Shown here piece by piece: positions 17,580 through 27,422 of a DNA stretch of 64,000 nucleotides. The position numbers and the translations under genes were made by a program. A model generated the notes under the pieces. That model was not told where the DNA came from. It searched no databases and saw nothing but the letters and a program-made list of their open reading frames with translations. This DNA is from Collinsella sp. (GTDB taxonomy: Bacteria > Actinomycetota > Coriobacteriia > Coriobacteriales > Coriobacteriaceae). The DNA lies in the NCBI GenBank assembly GCA_019424905.1, contig JAHYYP010000003.1:1-64000 (forward strand). The letters are read 5' to 3'. Positions within the stretch are counted from its first letter, which is position 1; the number at the start of each line of letters is the position of its first letter.

Positions 17580-18491
17580 ATGGGTCTGTTTAACGCCGTC
17601 ATGGCGCTCTCGGGCATGATCGACACGGATGTGATCGAGGACGAGCGCCTTGCGCGTCATACGAGCTATCGTATCGGCGGCAAGGCCGACCTCTTTGTGA
17701 CGTGCCATAGCTATCATGCCCTCCGCCGCGCCGTGGCGGTGCTCGATCGCGAGCAGGTGCCGTGGGTCATCATCGGCAAGGGCTCCAATCTGCTGGTTGC
17801 CGATGGCGGTTATCGCGGCGCCGTCATTTCGCTCGGACGTGAGTTTCAGCGCACGGTTGTTGCCGATGACGGTTGTACGCTGACGGTCGGTGCGGGCGTG
17901 ATGTTTGCGCGCCTGGTCAACGATGCCCTGTCGCGTAGCCTCTCGGGCCTTGAGTTTGCCGTTGGCATCCCTGGTTCGGTCGGCGGTGCGATATCTATGA
18001 ATGCCGGCACACGGACCGAGTGGATTGGCTCGCTGGTTGAGGATGTCGTAACGTTTGACCCGGCATCCGGTATCAAGCATTATGCGGGGTCCGAGATCAC
18101 TTGGGGCTACCGCGAATGTAGCCTTCCCCGCAATGAGATCATCCTCGAGTGTGTGCTCAAGCTTAAACCGGCGCCCAAGGCCGACATTCGCGAGCGCATG
18201 GAGCGGTACCTGACGAGGCGCAAGCGTACACAGCCCATGGGTCGCGCATCCTGCGGGTCGGTCTTTCGCAACCCGCCTGATGCGAGTGTGGGCAAGCTTA
18301 TCGAGGATTGTGGATTAAAGGGTTTTTCGATTGGCGGCGCGGAAGTTTCGCCCGTTCACGCTAATTTTATCGTTAATAACGGAACTGCCTCGGCCGATGA
18401 CGTTGCCGCGGTTATCAGACATGTGCACGGAAAGGTGAGGGAGGCGTATGGCATCGAGCTCAGACCGGAAGTTAAATTCCTCGGCTTCTAG
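17580..18491 (+). CDS. murB: UDP-N-acetylenolpyruvoylglucosamine reductase
   Basis: A 303-residue FAD enzyme that reduces UDP-GlcNAc-enolpyruvate to UDP-MurNAc with NADPH. The FAD-binding segments are HTSYRIGGKADLF, IGKGSNLLVADGGYRG and GIPGSVGGAISMNAG. Ser227 in SCGSVFRNP is the expected proton donor. The C-terminal PEVKFLG block carries the conserved Glu. The ribosome binding site of the ATG at 17580 is poor, so a start at the ATG at 17601 cannot be excluded. ftsQ begins inside its 3' end. Confidence 0.95.
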   Translation: MGLFNAVMALSGMIDTDVIEDERLARHTSYRIGGKADLFVTCHSYHALRRAVAVLDREQVPWVIIGKGSNLLVADGGYRGAVISLGREFQRTVVADDGCTLTVGAGVMFARLVNDALSRSLSGLEFAVGIPGSVGGAISMNAGTRTEWIGSLVEDVVTFDPASGIKHYAGSEITWGYRECSLPRNEIILECVLKLKPAPKADIRERMERYLTRRKRTQPMGRASCGSVFRNPPDASVGKLIEDCGLKGFSIGGAEVSPVHANFIVNNGTASADDVAAVIRHVHGKVREAYGIELRPEVKFLGF

Positions 18492-19704
18492 AGCATCGAA
18501 ACCCACCTTCCGCCGCGCCGGAGGGCGTTCCGGCGCGCCTGCCAAACCTCAACGTAATACCGTCGCGCACTCTAAGTCTGTCGGGCATGCTCGACAGACC
18601 AGTCGTCCGGTCGTCGGCTCGCAGCTCGGTAATCGTCCGGCCGCAAAAAAGTCCTCGCGTCCCTCGGTGACGTCAAAGCCTGTTATGGGCGCCAAGCCTG
18701 CCCGTCCCATGGCAACTCCCAAGCCCTCGACGGGAACTAAAGCGGCGCGTCCGGGTCGCACGCTGGGCGCATCGAAACCGCGCTCGCTGACATCGGTGTC
18801 GGCTACCGCCAAGAAGCCTTCGGGTAAAAAAGGCGTCAACCTGTTGTCTTCACTTGGGGCGATGGCAAATAAAACATCAGACGCCGCTTCTGTCGTTGCA
18901 GGCAAAGGCAAAATCGTGGGCGGCGTTCTGGCCGTCTTGGCCGTGCTCGTCGTCGTTGCCATCGTGGTGATCAACTCTGGATTGTTTACCGCCACTGATA
19001 TTCAGATTCAAGGCAGCGAGCATGTGACGAAGCACGATGCTATCCAGCTGATCGATTTGCCCGAGGGAACGTCGCTTTTTAACGTCGATCCCGACCAGAT
19101 TACCGAGGACCTCAAGCAGAACCCGTGGGTCTCGGGCGTGGATGTCCAGCGTCAGTTCCCGCATACGCTCATCATTACGCCTATGGAGCGCAAGGTCATC
19201 GCAATTGCCTATATCAGCTCCGATGACCTTGCCTGGGCCATCGGGGATGATGACACCTGGATCGCCCCGCTGTCGACGTCGGTCGAAGTGGACGACCAGG
19301 GCAACGTCATCACGACAGGGCAGGGCTCAGATACCCTGACCGGCATTGATGCTGCGCTGGCGCTCGCTAAGCACTATGGCGCGGTGTTGTTGACTGATGT
19401 CTCGGCGGATGTCGCTCCGGTTTCCGGCCAGGCGGTGAGCTCCAAGGCCGTTAAGGCCGGCTTGGATTATGTGCGTGGTTTTTCGAGCGAGTTCTTGGGA
19501 CAAGTCAAGGATATTTCCACGCCTTCGGTCGAAGCCATCTCGGCAAACCTCAATAACGGCATTGAGGTGTCGCTGGGTGATTCGGACGATATCGCCAAGA
19601 AGGAACGCGTAGTCACCAAGTTGCTTTCGCAGGTAGAGGGCGTAACGTATATCAATGTGCGCTCTCCGGGCAACTACACATTTAGGAATGCTCCGACCTC
19701 GTAG
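18448..19704 (+). CDS. ftsQ: Cell division protein FtsQ/DivIB
   Basis: A 418-residue bitopic division protein. It has a long basic, Ser/Pro/Lys-rich cytoplasmic N-terminus (about 150 residues), one membrane helix (about 155-177), then a POTRA domain opening FTATDIQIQGSEHVTKHDAI with the conserved NPWVSGVDVQRQFP segment. The FtsQ beta-domain follows. It works with FtsL and FtsB partners to control septal synthesis. GGGAGG is 4 bases before the ATG. The start overlaps murB by 44 bases. The long N-terminal tail is typical of actinobacterial versions. Confidence 0.93.
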   Translation: MASSSDRKLNSSASRASKPTFRRAGGRSGAPAKPQRNTVAHSKSVGHARQTSRPVVGSQLGNRPAAKKSSRPSVTSKPVMGAKPARPMATPKPSTGTKAARPGRTLGASKPRSLTSVSATAKKPSGKKGVNLLSSLGAMANKTSDAASVVAGKGKIVGGVLAVLAVLVVVAIVVINSGLFTATDIQIQGSEHVTKHDAIQLIDLPEGTSLFNVDPDQITEDLKQNPWVSGVDVQRQFPHTLIITPMERKVIAIAYISSDDLAWAIGDDDTWIAPLSTSVEVDDQGNVITTGQGSDTLTGIDAALALAKHYGAVLLTDVSADVAPVSGQAVSSKAVKAGLDYVRGFSSEFLGQVKDISTPSVEAISANLNNGIEVSLGDSDDIAKKERVVTKLLSQVEGVTYINVRSPGNYTFRNAPTS

Positions 19705-19903
19705 CGCTGGTTGATGCTTTGTTGAGGGGCCATACCACGCCGTTTATCTGGTTTGTTTGGTTTTCACGGTCAATTATTTGACTGATACGTTCATAATGTG
19801 CAACCATAATACGGTTTACCTTTGCATTTACTTTCAACCTGAAGGTTAATGTGCGCAGGGGTCGACCCATGCTATGGCTATAACCTTTGTTCGGAGGACC
19901 GAC

Positions 19904-21058
19904 ATGCACGAGACAGAGATCAACAACTACCTTGCCGTCATTAAGGTGGTCGGCGTCGGCGGCGGCGGTACCAACGCGGTCAATCGAATGATCGAAGAGG
20001 GCATCCGCGGCGTCGAGTTTGTTGCCATCAACACCGATGCTCAGGCACTCGCGATCTCTGATGCCGATATCAAGGTGCACATCGGCACCGACCTTACCCG
20101 CGGTCTGGGCGCCGGCGCCAACCCCGAGGTTGGCCGCAAGGCTGCCGATGAGTCCCGCGACGACATTGCCGAGGCGCTTGCTGGCGCCGACATGGTGTTC
20201 ATCACCTGCGGCGAGGGCGGTGGCACCGGTACCGGCGCTGCTCCCATCGTTGCCGATATCGCGATGAACGAGGTCGGCGCACTGACCGTCGCCGTCGTGA
20301 CCAAGCCCTTCACCTTCGAGGGCCGCAAGCGCAAGAAGAGCGCCGAGGAGGGTATTAAGACCCTCTCCGATTGCGTTGACACCATGATCGTCATCCCCAA
20401 CGATAAGCTGCTCGACATCGCCGAGAAGAAGACTACCATGCTCGAGGCCTTCGCGATTGCCGATGGCGTCCTTTCCCAGGGCACCCAGGGCATCACCGAC
20501 CTCATCACCGTCCCCGGTATCATCAACCTGGACTTCGCCGATGTTAAGACCATCATGAAGCAGGCCGGTACCGCCATGATGGGTATCGGTACCTCTTCTG
20601 GGGATACCCGTGCCGTCGACGCTGCCCAGCAGGCCATCTCCAGCCCGCTGCTCGAGAGCTCCATCGATGGTGCCACACGCGTGCTGCTCTCCATCGCCGG
20701 TTCCAAGGACCTGGGCATCCAGGAGATCAGCGACGCCGCCGACGTTGTCGCCAACGCCGTCGACCCCGAGGCCAACATCATCTTCGGTACCGTTGTCGAC
20801 GAGTCCCTGGGCGATCAGGTGCGTATCACCGTCATCGCTACGGGCTTCTCCGACTCCAACGTCAACCGTCAGGACGAGCTCTTTGCCGCTCAGCAGTCTC
20901 AGAGCAAGGCCGCTGCTTCCGCTGAGCCGCAGCGCACCGCTCCGGCCACCAGCCCGGCTCAGGCCGCTCCGACCCGCAACGTCGGTGGCACCGAGCTTCC
21001 TAACTTCGGCAACGATCAGTTCGAGCTTCCCGACTTCCTGAAGCGCGGTAGCTTCTAA
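19904..21058 (+). CDS. ftsZ: Cell division GTPase FtsZ
   Basis: A 384-residue tubulin homologue that forms the division ring. The nucleotide-binding start VVGVGGGGTNAVNRM (about 12-26) and the tubulin signature GEGGGTGTGAAP (about 103-114) are intact. After a short variable linker the protein ends in ELPDFLKRGSF, the conserved tail that binds SepF. The ATG at 19904 follows GGAGG by 6 bases; an upstream in-frame ATG at 19874 has no such site. The 199-base gap after ftsQ has AT-rich sequence with two CATAAT hexamers (19792 and 19805) that may serve a separate promoter. Confidence 0.98.
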   Translation: MHETEINNYLAVIKVVGVGGGGTNAVNRMIEEGIRGVEFVAINTDAQALAISDADIKVHIGTDLTRGLGAGANPEVGRKAADESRDDIAEALAGADMVFITCGEGGGTGTGAAPIVADIAMNEVGALTVAVVTKPFTFEGRKRKKSAEEGIKTLSDCVDTMIVIPNDKLLDIAEKKTTMLEAFAIADGVLSQGTQGITDLITVPGIINLDFADVKTIMKQAGTAMMGIGTSSGDTRAVDAAQQAISSPLLESSIDGATRVLLSIAGSKDLGIQEISDAADVVANAVDPEANIIFGTVVDESLGDQVRITVIATGFSDSNVNRQDELFAAQQSQSKAAASAEPQRTAPATSPAQAAPTRNVGGTELPNFGNDQFELPDFLKRGSF

Positions 21059-21084
21059 GTCGTTCTTTGCATTGTTGTGCACAG

Positions 21085-21113
21085 GGGCGTGTCCGTATGG
21101 ACGCGCCCTTTTT
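21085..21113 (+). terminator. Rho-independent terminator after ftsZ
   Basis: A 10-base stem (GGGCGTGTCC with GGACGCGCCC, one G-T pair), a GTAT loop and TTTTT. It closes the division and cell wall run. Confidence 0.88.
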
Positions 21114-21188
21114 ATTTCGACTTTGTAAACTAGAACCTCCAATCTCTTTACGTTCCCTTTACGATTGCCTCCAGCGCAGCAGGTATCC

Positions 21189-21216
21189 TTTTAGAGAAGT
21201 ATGACAGCCGTATAAA
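21189..21216 (+). promoter_or_regulatory. Weak candidate promoter for pgeF-pst
   Basis: TTTTAG (21189-21194), a 16-base spacer and TATAAA (21211-21216). The -35 is poor, so this is tentative. No clear PHO-type operator is visible. Confidence 0.3.
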
Positions 21217-21268
21217 CGTGGGCTGTAGCGGCGATGCCGCGGTACTTGTGTTATTAGGAGGCTTTAGT

Positions 21269-22069
21269 ATGGCAGCACGTGCGGACAACGTTTCGCGTGT
21301 CGACCATGATGGAGTTACGTTGGTGGAGGGCGCGACATCCGATGTCCGCTTTGCCTTCACCGAGCGCGCCGGTGGTGTTTCCGAAGATGCGTACTCCTCG
21401 CTTAACTTGGGCTCGCATGTTGGCGATGACCCCTTTGCTGTTCAAGAAAATCGTCGTCGCGCGCTCGAGGCTATGGGTGCCGCCGAGTGCGAGCACAACC
21501 TGCTCGTTCCCAATCAGGTCCATGGTGACCATATCGTTGCGGTGACCTCGAACGGCGCCGATGACCTTGAGGACGTCCGCGAGCAGATTGCCGAGGGCTG
21601 CGATGCCATCGTCTGTACGGCGCATAACGTGCCCGTGCTGCTCTGCTTTGCCGACTGCGTTCCCGTGGTGCTGGTGGCCCCTGGCGGATTTGCCGTGGTG
21701 CACTCCGGTTGGAAGGGTACGATTGCACGTATTTCCGCCAAGGCGTGCCAGGCGCTTTGCGATGCTGCCGGCTGCGATGCGAGCGACGTTTCCGCCTATA
21801 TCGGCCCCCATATCTTGGGTGACGAATATGAAGTATCCCAGGAGCTCATGGATCGCTTTGCCGCCGAGTTCTCTTGCATCGATGCGAGTACCTCTCGCAT
21901 GCTCGATCTTTCCGCTGCCATTTGCGAGGCGCTGGTAGATGTCGGTGTCGACGCGGATAATATCGTGGATACCCAGCTTTCGACTGTGCGTCAGAATGAC
22001 CGCTTTTATTCCTACCGTAACGAGGACGGCGCCTGTGGGCGCCATGCTGCGATCGGCGTGATGCTATGA
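21269..22069 (+). CDS. pgeF: Purine nucleoside phosphorylase of the YfiH/LACC1 family
   Basis: A 266-residue member of the polyphenol oxidase-like YfiH/YlmD family. Members act on purine nucleosides, and in E. coli the protein edits wrong amino acids out of peptidoglycan precursors. Zinc-site residues are in LVPNQVHGDHI (His), LLCFADCVPVVL (Cys) and VVHSGWKGT (His). AGGAGG is 7 bases before the ATG at 21269. It lies directly after ftsZ, as in many Gram-positive ylm clusters, and its stop overlaps the pstS start (ATGA). Confidence 0.92.
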   Translation: MAARADNVSRVDHDGVTLVEGATSDVRFAFTERAGGVSEDAYSSLNLGSHVGDDPFAVQENRRRALEAMGAAECEHNLLVPNQVHGDHIVAVTSNGADDLEDVREQIAEGCDAIVCTAHNVPVLLCFADCVPVVLVAPGGFAVVHSGWKGTIARISAKACQALCDAAGCDASDVSAYIGPHILGDEYEVSQELMDRFAAEFSCIDASTSRMLDLSAAICEALVDVGVDADNIVDTQLSTVRQNDRFYSYRNEDGACGRHAAIGVML

Positions 22070-22902
22070 GAAAGATCGTATCGATCCTGAGCGCCGCTGT
22101 GCTTACGCTTACGCTGTGCGCCTGTTCTTCGGGATCTTCTACCTCTTCCATTACTGTCGCCGGCTCCACGACCTGCCTTCCTATCGCCGAGATTGCGGCC
22201 GAGGGCTTTAAGGAGGAGACCGGCATCGACGTGCTCGTTTCCGGTTTGGGTTCTTCCGCTGGCATCGAGGCCGTCAGCGCTGGCACGGCCGATATCGCCA
22301 GTTCCTCCCGTGGACTCAATGCCGACGAACAGGATCTGGGCCTGACTCCCATCGTCATTGCCCACGACGGTATCGCGGTCATCGTGAACGACGATAACCC
22401 GGTCGATAACCTCTCGACCGAGCAGCTCCGCGATATTTACGCCGGCAAGATCACCAACTGGAAAGAAGTCGGTGGCGAGGACCTGAGGATTCAGGTTATC
22501 AACCGAGATGAGGCGTCCGGCACGCGTGAGGCCTTTCGCACCATCGTGATGGACGGCACCCCCTTCGATCGCCGCTCGGCCGTTCTTTCGGGCACGGGCC
22601 AGGTGCGCGACGTGGTATCTCGTTCGCGCGGTGCCATTGGCTACATTTCGCTGGGCTTCATCGATAGCCTCAACGCCAAGACCTCGGTCAAGGCCGTCTC
22701 GGTCAATCATGTTGAGGCGTCCGAGAAGACGGTCGCGAGCGGCGGCTATCCCATCTCGCGCGACCTTTACTTCTTTGTTAAGGGTGCGCCTTCGCAGCAG
22801 GCGCAGGATTACATCGACTACGTGACGTCCGAAAAGATGGACAAGCAGATTCGCGAGGCGGGCTTTATCCCCGTCACCAACGACGAGAAGGGGAGTGAGT
22901 AG
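22066..22902 (+). CDS. pstS: Phosphate ABC transporter substrate-binding lipoprotein
   Basis: A 278-residue lipoprotein with signal MRKIVSILSAAVLTLTL and lipobox LCAC (modified Cys20). It captures inorganic phosphate outside the membrane and passes it to PstCA. SSITVAGSTTCLPIAE replaces the usual SGSTS phosphate-loop start, and RDEASGTREAF, near residue 145, is the second anion-binding loop. It overlaps pgeF by 4 bases, so it is translationally linked to the division-associated cluster. Confidence 0.95.
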   Translation: MRKIVSILSAAVLTLTLCACSSGSSTSSITVAGSTTCLPIAEIAAEGFKEETGIDVLVSGLGSSAGIEAVSAGTADIASSSRGLNADEQDLGLTPIVIAHDGIAVIVNDDNPVDNLSTEQLRDIYAGKITNWKEVGGEDLRIQVINRDEASGTREAFRTIVMDGTPFDRRSAVLSGTGQVRDVVSRSRGAIGYISLGFIDSLNAKTSVKAVSVNHVEASEKTVASGGYPISRDLYFFVKGAPSQQAQDYIDYVTSEKMDKQIREAGFIPVTNDEKGSE

Positions 22903-22903
22903 C

Positions 22904-23830
22904 ATGGAAGCACAGGAAAACTCCCAGACTGAGCAGAATGCTCAGGCACCCAAGAAGCGCGAGCTGGCTCTCGTATCGCGCAGTACCTATATCAAGGAGA
23001 AGGCGCTGCAGTGGATCTTCTTTGCCTGCGCGTTCTTGGCGGTCGTTACCGTCATCCTAATTTTTGTCTTTACCACGTACTCGGCGCTGCCCGTCTTTAC
23101 TGACATCGGTCTGGCGGACTTCTTTAGCTTTACGTGGGCGCCCTCTGAGGGCCACTACGGCATCATGTCGCTGCTTGCCGGCTCAGGTCTGGTGACCGTC
23201 GGTGCGCTCGCCATGGGCGTGCCGCTAGGTGTGGGTACGGCCGTATACCTGGTCGAAATCGCCGGCAAGCGCGTGCGCAAGCTCATCAGCCCTGCCGTCG
23301 ACCTGCTGGCGGGCATTCCCTCCATCATCTACGGCTTCTTTGGCATGGTCATCATCCGTCCGTTTATCGCGCAGCTGACCGGCGGCCTTGGCTTTGGCGC
23401 ACTGACAGCGTGGTTCGTGCTCGCCATCATGATCGTCCCCACCATCACCACGCTCACCATCGATGCCCTCAATTCCATTCCCATGGGTATTCGCGAAGCT
23501 TCCTATGCCATGGGCGCCACCAAGTGGCAGACCATCTACAAGGTCGTGCTGCCGGCCGCCAAGCTGGGCATTGTGGACGCCATCGTTTTGGGCATGGGGC
23601 GCGCCATCGGCGAGACCATGGCCGTGCTCATGGTCGTGGGCAATGCTCCGGTCATTCCCGATAGCATCGCGAGCCCCATCTCGACGCTCACGAGCCAGAT
23701 TGCGCTCGACATGAGCTACTCCTCGGGCTTGCACCGTTCGGCGCTCTTTGGCATGGGTGTGGTCCTGTTTATCATCTCCGCCGCGCTGGTGGGCATTGTC
23801 CGTCTGATTTCCAAGAAGAAGAGGGGGTAG
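22904..23830 (+). CDS. pstC: Phosphate ABC transporter permease PstC
   Basis: A 308-residue inner-membrane permease with six expected helices. The first is at about 35-57 (WIFFACAFLAVVTVILIFVF). The cytoplasmic EAA-type loop near MGIREASYAMGATKWQTIYKVVLP and RAIGETMAVLMVVGN contacts the PstB ATPase. The ATG at 22904 is preceded by GGGGAG at 8 bases. It begins 1 base after the pstS stop and is followed by pstA 3 bases later. Confidence 0.95.
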   Translation: MEAQENSQTEQNAQAPKKRELALVSRSTYIKEKALQWIFFACAFLAVVTVILIFVFTTYSALPVFTDIGLADFFSFTWAPSEGHYGIMSLLAGSGLVTVGALAMGVPLGVGTAVYLVEIAGKRVRKLISPAVDLLAGIPSIIYGFFGMVIIRPFIAQLTGGLGFGALTAWFVLAIMIVPTITTLTIDALNSIPMGIREASYAMGATKWQTIYKVVLPAAKLGIVDAIVLGMGRAIGETMAVLMVVGNAPVIPDSIASPISTLTSQIALDMSYSSGLHRSALFGMGVVLFIISAALVGIVRLISKKKRG

Positions 23831-23833
23831 GCT

Positions 23834-24739
23834 ATGTCCGATTCCGTTGACACGACGGTCGATACGACCTCGTCGCGCGAGCGCATCAAGCGTGCCCTTT
23901 CCCACGGCAAGAAGGGCCGCATCAACAAGGACCTGTCCAACAAACTCATGCTCGGCGTGTTCCGCGTTGCGGCCTATATCACTACGCTGGTGTTGGTCGC
24001 CATTATCGCCTACGTGGTCATCAACGGCTTGCCGCATATCTCGCTTGACTTTATCTTTGGTTGGCCCCAGGGCGTCAACGCCGAAGGCGGTATTTGGCCC
24101 ACGATCGTCTCGACCATCTACGTGACGGTGCTTGCCATGCTCATCTGCACGCCGATTGCCGTGCTGGCGGCCGTCTATCTTGCCGAATACGCCAAGCAGG
24201 GTAAGGTCGTCGAGCTCATTCGCTATGCTGCCGACGCTTTGGCCTCGGTGCCCTCCATCGTTATGGGCCTGTTTGGCTACGCCTTGTTTGTCGAGGCCAT
24301 GGGCTTGGGTCTTTCGATGGTCTCGGCCGCTTTGGCGCTCGCGCTCTTGATGCTTCCCATCGTCATGCGCACCACCGAGGAGGCCATTCGCGCCGTGCCG
24401 CGCTATATCCGTTGGGGCGCGTACGGCCTGGGCGCCACCAAGTGGCAGGTTGTCTCCAAGATCGTGCTTCCTTCTGCCTTTGGCCGTATTGCCACGGGCA
24501 TCGTCCTCGCCATCGGCCGTGCCATTGGCGAGACCGCGGTGGTGCTCTACACCATGGGCCAAGCCATCAATCTACCTATTTCGCCGCTCGATTCCGGCCG
24601 CCCCATGACGGTTCACCTGTACCTGCTTGCAAACGACGGCATCAACATGAACGCAGCCTACGGCACCGCGCTCTTGCTGATGGTGATCATTCTGGCCTTC
24701 AACCTGTTTGCGCGCTTCCTGTCGCGCAAGCGTCGCTAG
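23834..24739 (+). CDS. pstA: Phosphate ABC transporter permease PstA
   Basis: A 301-residue permease, partner of PstC in the phosphate channel. The basic N-terminus (about 45 residues) precedes the first helix (AAYITTLVLVAIIAYVVING). The EAA loop AVPRYIRWGAYGLGATKWQ and RAIGETAVVLYTMGQA are typical. It ends 12 bases before pstB. Confidence 0.95.
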   Translation: MSDSVDTTVDTTSSRERIKRALSHGKKGRINKDLSNKLMLGVFRVAAYITTLVLVAIIAYVVINGLPHISLDFIFGWPQGVNAEGGIWPTIVSTIYVTVLAMLICTPIAVLAAVYLAEYAKQGKVVELIRYAADALASVPSIVMGLFGYALFVEAMGLGLSMVSAALALALLMLPIVMRTTEEAIRAVPRYIRWGAYGLGATKWQVVSKIVLPSAFGRIATGIVLAIGRAIGETAVVLYTMGQAINLPISPLDSGRPMTVHLYLLANDGINMNAAYGTALLLMVIILAFNLFARFLSRKRR

Positions 24740-24751
24740 TTAAGGAGTCCC

Positions 24752-25555
<804 letters not shown>

Positions 25556-25647
25556 TCGGTGCGACTAGTCCCAAGCCGATCGGACCTGGTCCGGTGCGTA
25601 TTCACTGTGCGGGCGGCATGACCGCACCCAACTGATTGGAGTGAACC

Positions 25648-26505
25648 ATGCGCAAACTGTTTTCCCGTCAGCTCATCGAGGCCCGTCACGAGATGCTGAG
25701 CATCTATGAGGCCGTCGATCTGGCTCTCCACGATGCCGTGAAGGCCTATGTGACCGACGACCGCAAGCTCGCCACCAAGACCAAGAAACGAACGCTTTCG
25801 ATTGACGCGCGCTGCGCCAACCTGGAGGCCGTCTGCTACAACCTGATCGCCACGCAGTCACCGGTCGCCTCCGACTTCCGCCTGCTTCAGACGATCATCT
25901 ACGTCGACTTTAACCTGCAGCGCATGACCGATAAGGTCCGTCAGATCTGCCGTGCCACGCGTCATATGATCAAGGCCGACATCTCGCTGCCCCAGGAGCT
26001 TGTCGGCACGGTCAAGGCCGAGGCTGAGGCCGTCTACCAGGTGCTGGGCTCTTCGCTTTCTGCACTCGTCACCAATGATATGTCCATCATCTGCAACCTG
26101 GCCGTCGAGGACGAGCCAGTGCACGCCGCCTACGAGAAGTTCTTCCGCACCTTTAACCGTATGGATACGGGCGACTTTATGGACGACGACAGCAACTATG
26201 ACGACCTGCGCCGCGCCATCATGGTTTCGCGCTACCTCGATCGCATCGCTTCGATTTCCATCGATGCCGCTTGCCGTCTGACCTTCCTGTTGACTGGTCA
26301 GCGTATGAACGCCGGCGATATCGCCCGTGTGGACGAGGATGAGCTCGAGAGCATGCGCGTGCCTTCGGGCGAGGGTGTTATCATGAGGCCCGCCGTCGAC
26401 GCGCGCTACGTTGCCAAGGTGCCCGTTAACGAGGTCAGCGAGGGTCTTCGCTACCTGCTCGATCATCTTGAGGACGAGGACGATGGCGAGGACGACGAGG
26501 AGTAA
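25648..26505 (+). CDS. phoU: Phosphate signalling protein PhoU
   Basis: A 285-residue, mostly helical protein with the two three-helix PhoU repeats (about 10-100 and 115-215). It links PstSCAB activity to phosphate-responsive signalling and limits uptake. The C-terminus is longer than usual and ends in a very acidic stretch (LEDEDDGEDDEE). It is the last gene of the pst operon. The 92-base gap after pstB contains a 13-base palindrome (about 25583-25595). Confidence 0.92.
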   Translation: MRKLFSRQLIEARHEMLSIYEAVDLALHDAVKAYVTDDRKLATKTKKRTLSIDARCANLEAVCYNLIATQSPVASDFRLLQTIIYVDFNLQRMTDKVRQICRATRHMIKADISLPQELVGTVKAEAEAVYQVLGSSLSALVTNDMSIICNLAVEDEPVHAAYEKFFRTFNRMDTGDFMDDDSNYDDLRRAIMVSRYLDRIASISIDAACRLTFLLTGQRMNAGDIARVDEDELESMRVPSGEGVIMRPAVDARYVAKVPVNEVSEGLRYLLDHLEDEDDGEDDEE

Positions 26506-26542
26506 GTAGCCCCGTTCGTCGAAAGATTGTAAATACCTAAGT

Positions 26543-26580
26543 GAGCGCGGCCTTGCACATGCGGGGCCGCGCTCTTGCGT
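26543..26580 (+). terminator. Hairpin after phoU, probable terminator
   Basis: A 10-base perfect stem (GAGCGCGGCC with GGCCGCGCTC) with a short, mixed T tail (TTGCGTT). Termination may be only partial, leaving some read-through into yggS. Confidence 0.6.
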
Positions 26581-26624
26581 TAGCATGGGACTACTTGTTT
26601 GGCTGTCAGCGGAGGCGATTAGCA

Positions 26625-27362
26625 ATGGATAACTATTTGGACTTGATGCGCGCTCGCCGCGAGCAGATTCTGGAACGTTTTTATGCGGCGCTCGATCGCG
26701 CGGGCCGCCCCCACGACGCCGCGCGCCTCATTGCCGTGTCCAAGACCGTTGGTGTCGATGAGACCGTTGCCGCCATCCAGGCGGGGTATCGCCATTTTGC
26801 CGAGAACCGCCCGCAGGAGCTGGTTCGCAAGCTCACGGGTCTGGCGGAGCATCCGGAGCTGCCCGAGGTGCGCTTCGATATGATCGGCAACCTGCAGACC
26901 AATAAGATCAATGCGGTGCTGGGCTCAGCCGAGCTGATTCACTCGGTGGGTTCGCTGCATCTGGCGCAGGCGATCTCGAGCCGTGCTGTCCGCAAGATTG
27001 AGGCAGGCGAGCTCGCCGGTCCCCAGCGTGTGCTCATCGAGGTCAATGTGAGTGGTGAGGAGTCGAAGGGAGGCTTTTCGCCCGATGAGATTCGCGCCGC
27101 CGCGGGTGAGCTTGCGGAACTTGAGGGAATTTGCGTACAGGGGCTTATGACTATGGCGCCCCGGGGGAATAAGGATGTGGCACGCCGCACCTTTGCGGGG
27201 CTTCGTGAGCTGAGGGATGAGCTGGAGGCGGCGCATCCCGATTTGAACCTGCCTGAGCTTTCCTGCGGCATGAGCGAGGACTTTGAGCCTGCCCTTGAGG
27301 AGGGCTCTACGCTCGTTCGCCTGGGCAGGGTAGTATTTAGCCCGGAGTTTGCAGTAAAATAA
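26625..27362 (+). CDS. yggS: Pyridoxal phosphate homeostasis protein YggS/PLPBP
   Basis: A 245-residue single-domain PLP-binding barrel that controls free PLP. The PLP lysine is in LIAVSKTVG (about residue 38). FAENRPQELVRK stands where most homologues have GENYVQE. IGNLQTNKIN, HSVGSLHLAQ and the C-terminal LSCGMSEDFEPAL are family blocks. GGAGG is 9 bases before the ATG at 26625. It opens the yggS-sepF-yggT-divIVA run. Confidence 0.94.
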   Translation: MDNYLDLMRARREQILERFYAALDRAGRPHDAARLIAVSKTVGVDETVAAIQAGYRHFAENRPQELVRKLTGLAEHPELPEVRFDMIGNLQTNKINAVLGSAELIHSVGSLHLAQAISSRAVRKIEAGELAGPQRVLIEVNVSGEESKGGFSPDEIRAAAGELAELEGICVQGLMTMAPRGNKDVARRTFAGLRELRDELEAAHPDLNLPELSCGMSEDFEPALEEGSTLVRLGRVVFSPEFAVK

Positions 27363-27422
27363 GGCTCTGAAGTGCGCACTGATTATCGGGGCGCCTGCAC
27401 TAAACCGCGAGAGGACACAACC

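Noticed and set aside
23225..24562. Long His/Asp/Gly-rich antisense frame across pstC and pstA
   Set aside because: The composition is the mirror of membrane-protein codons, and it spans two real genes.
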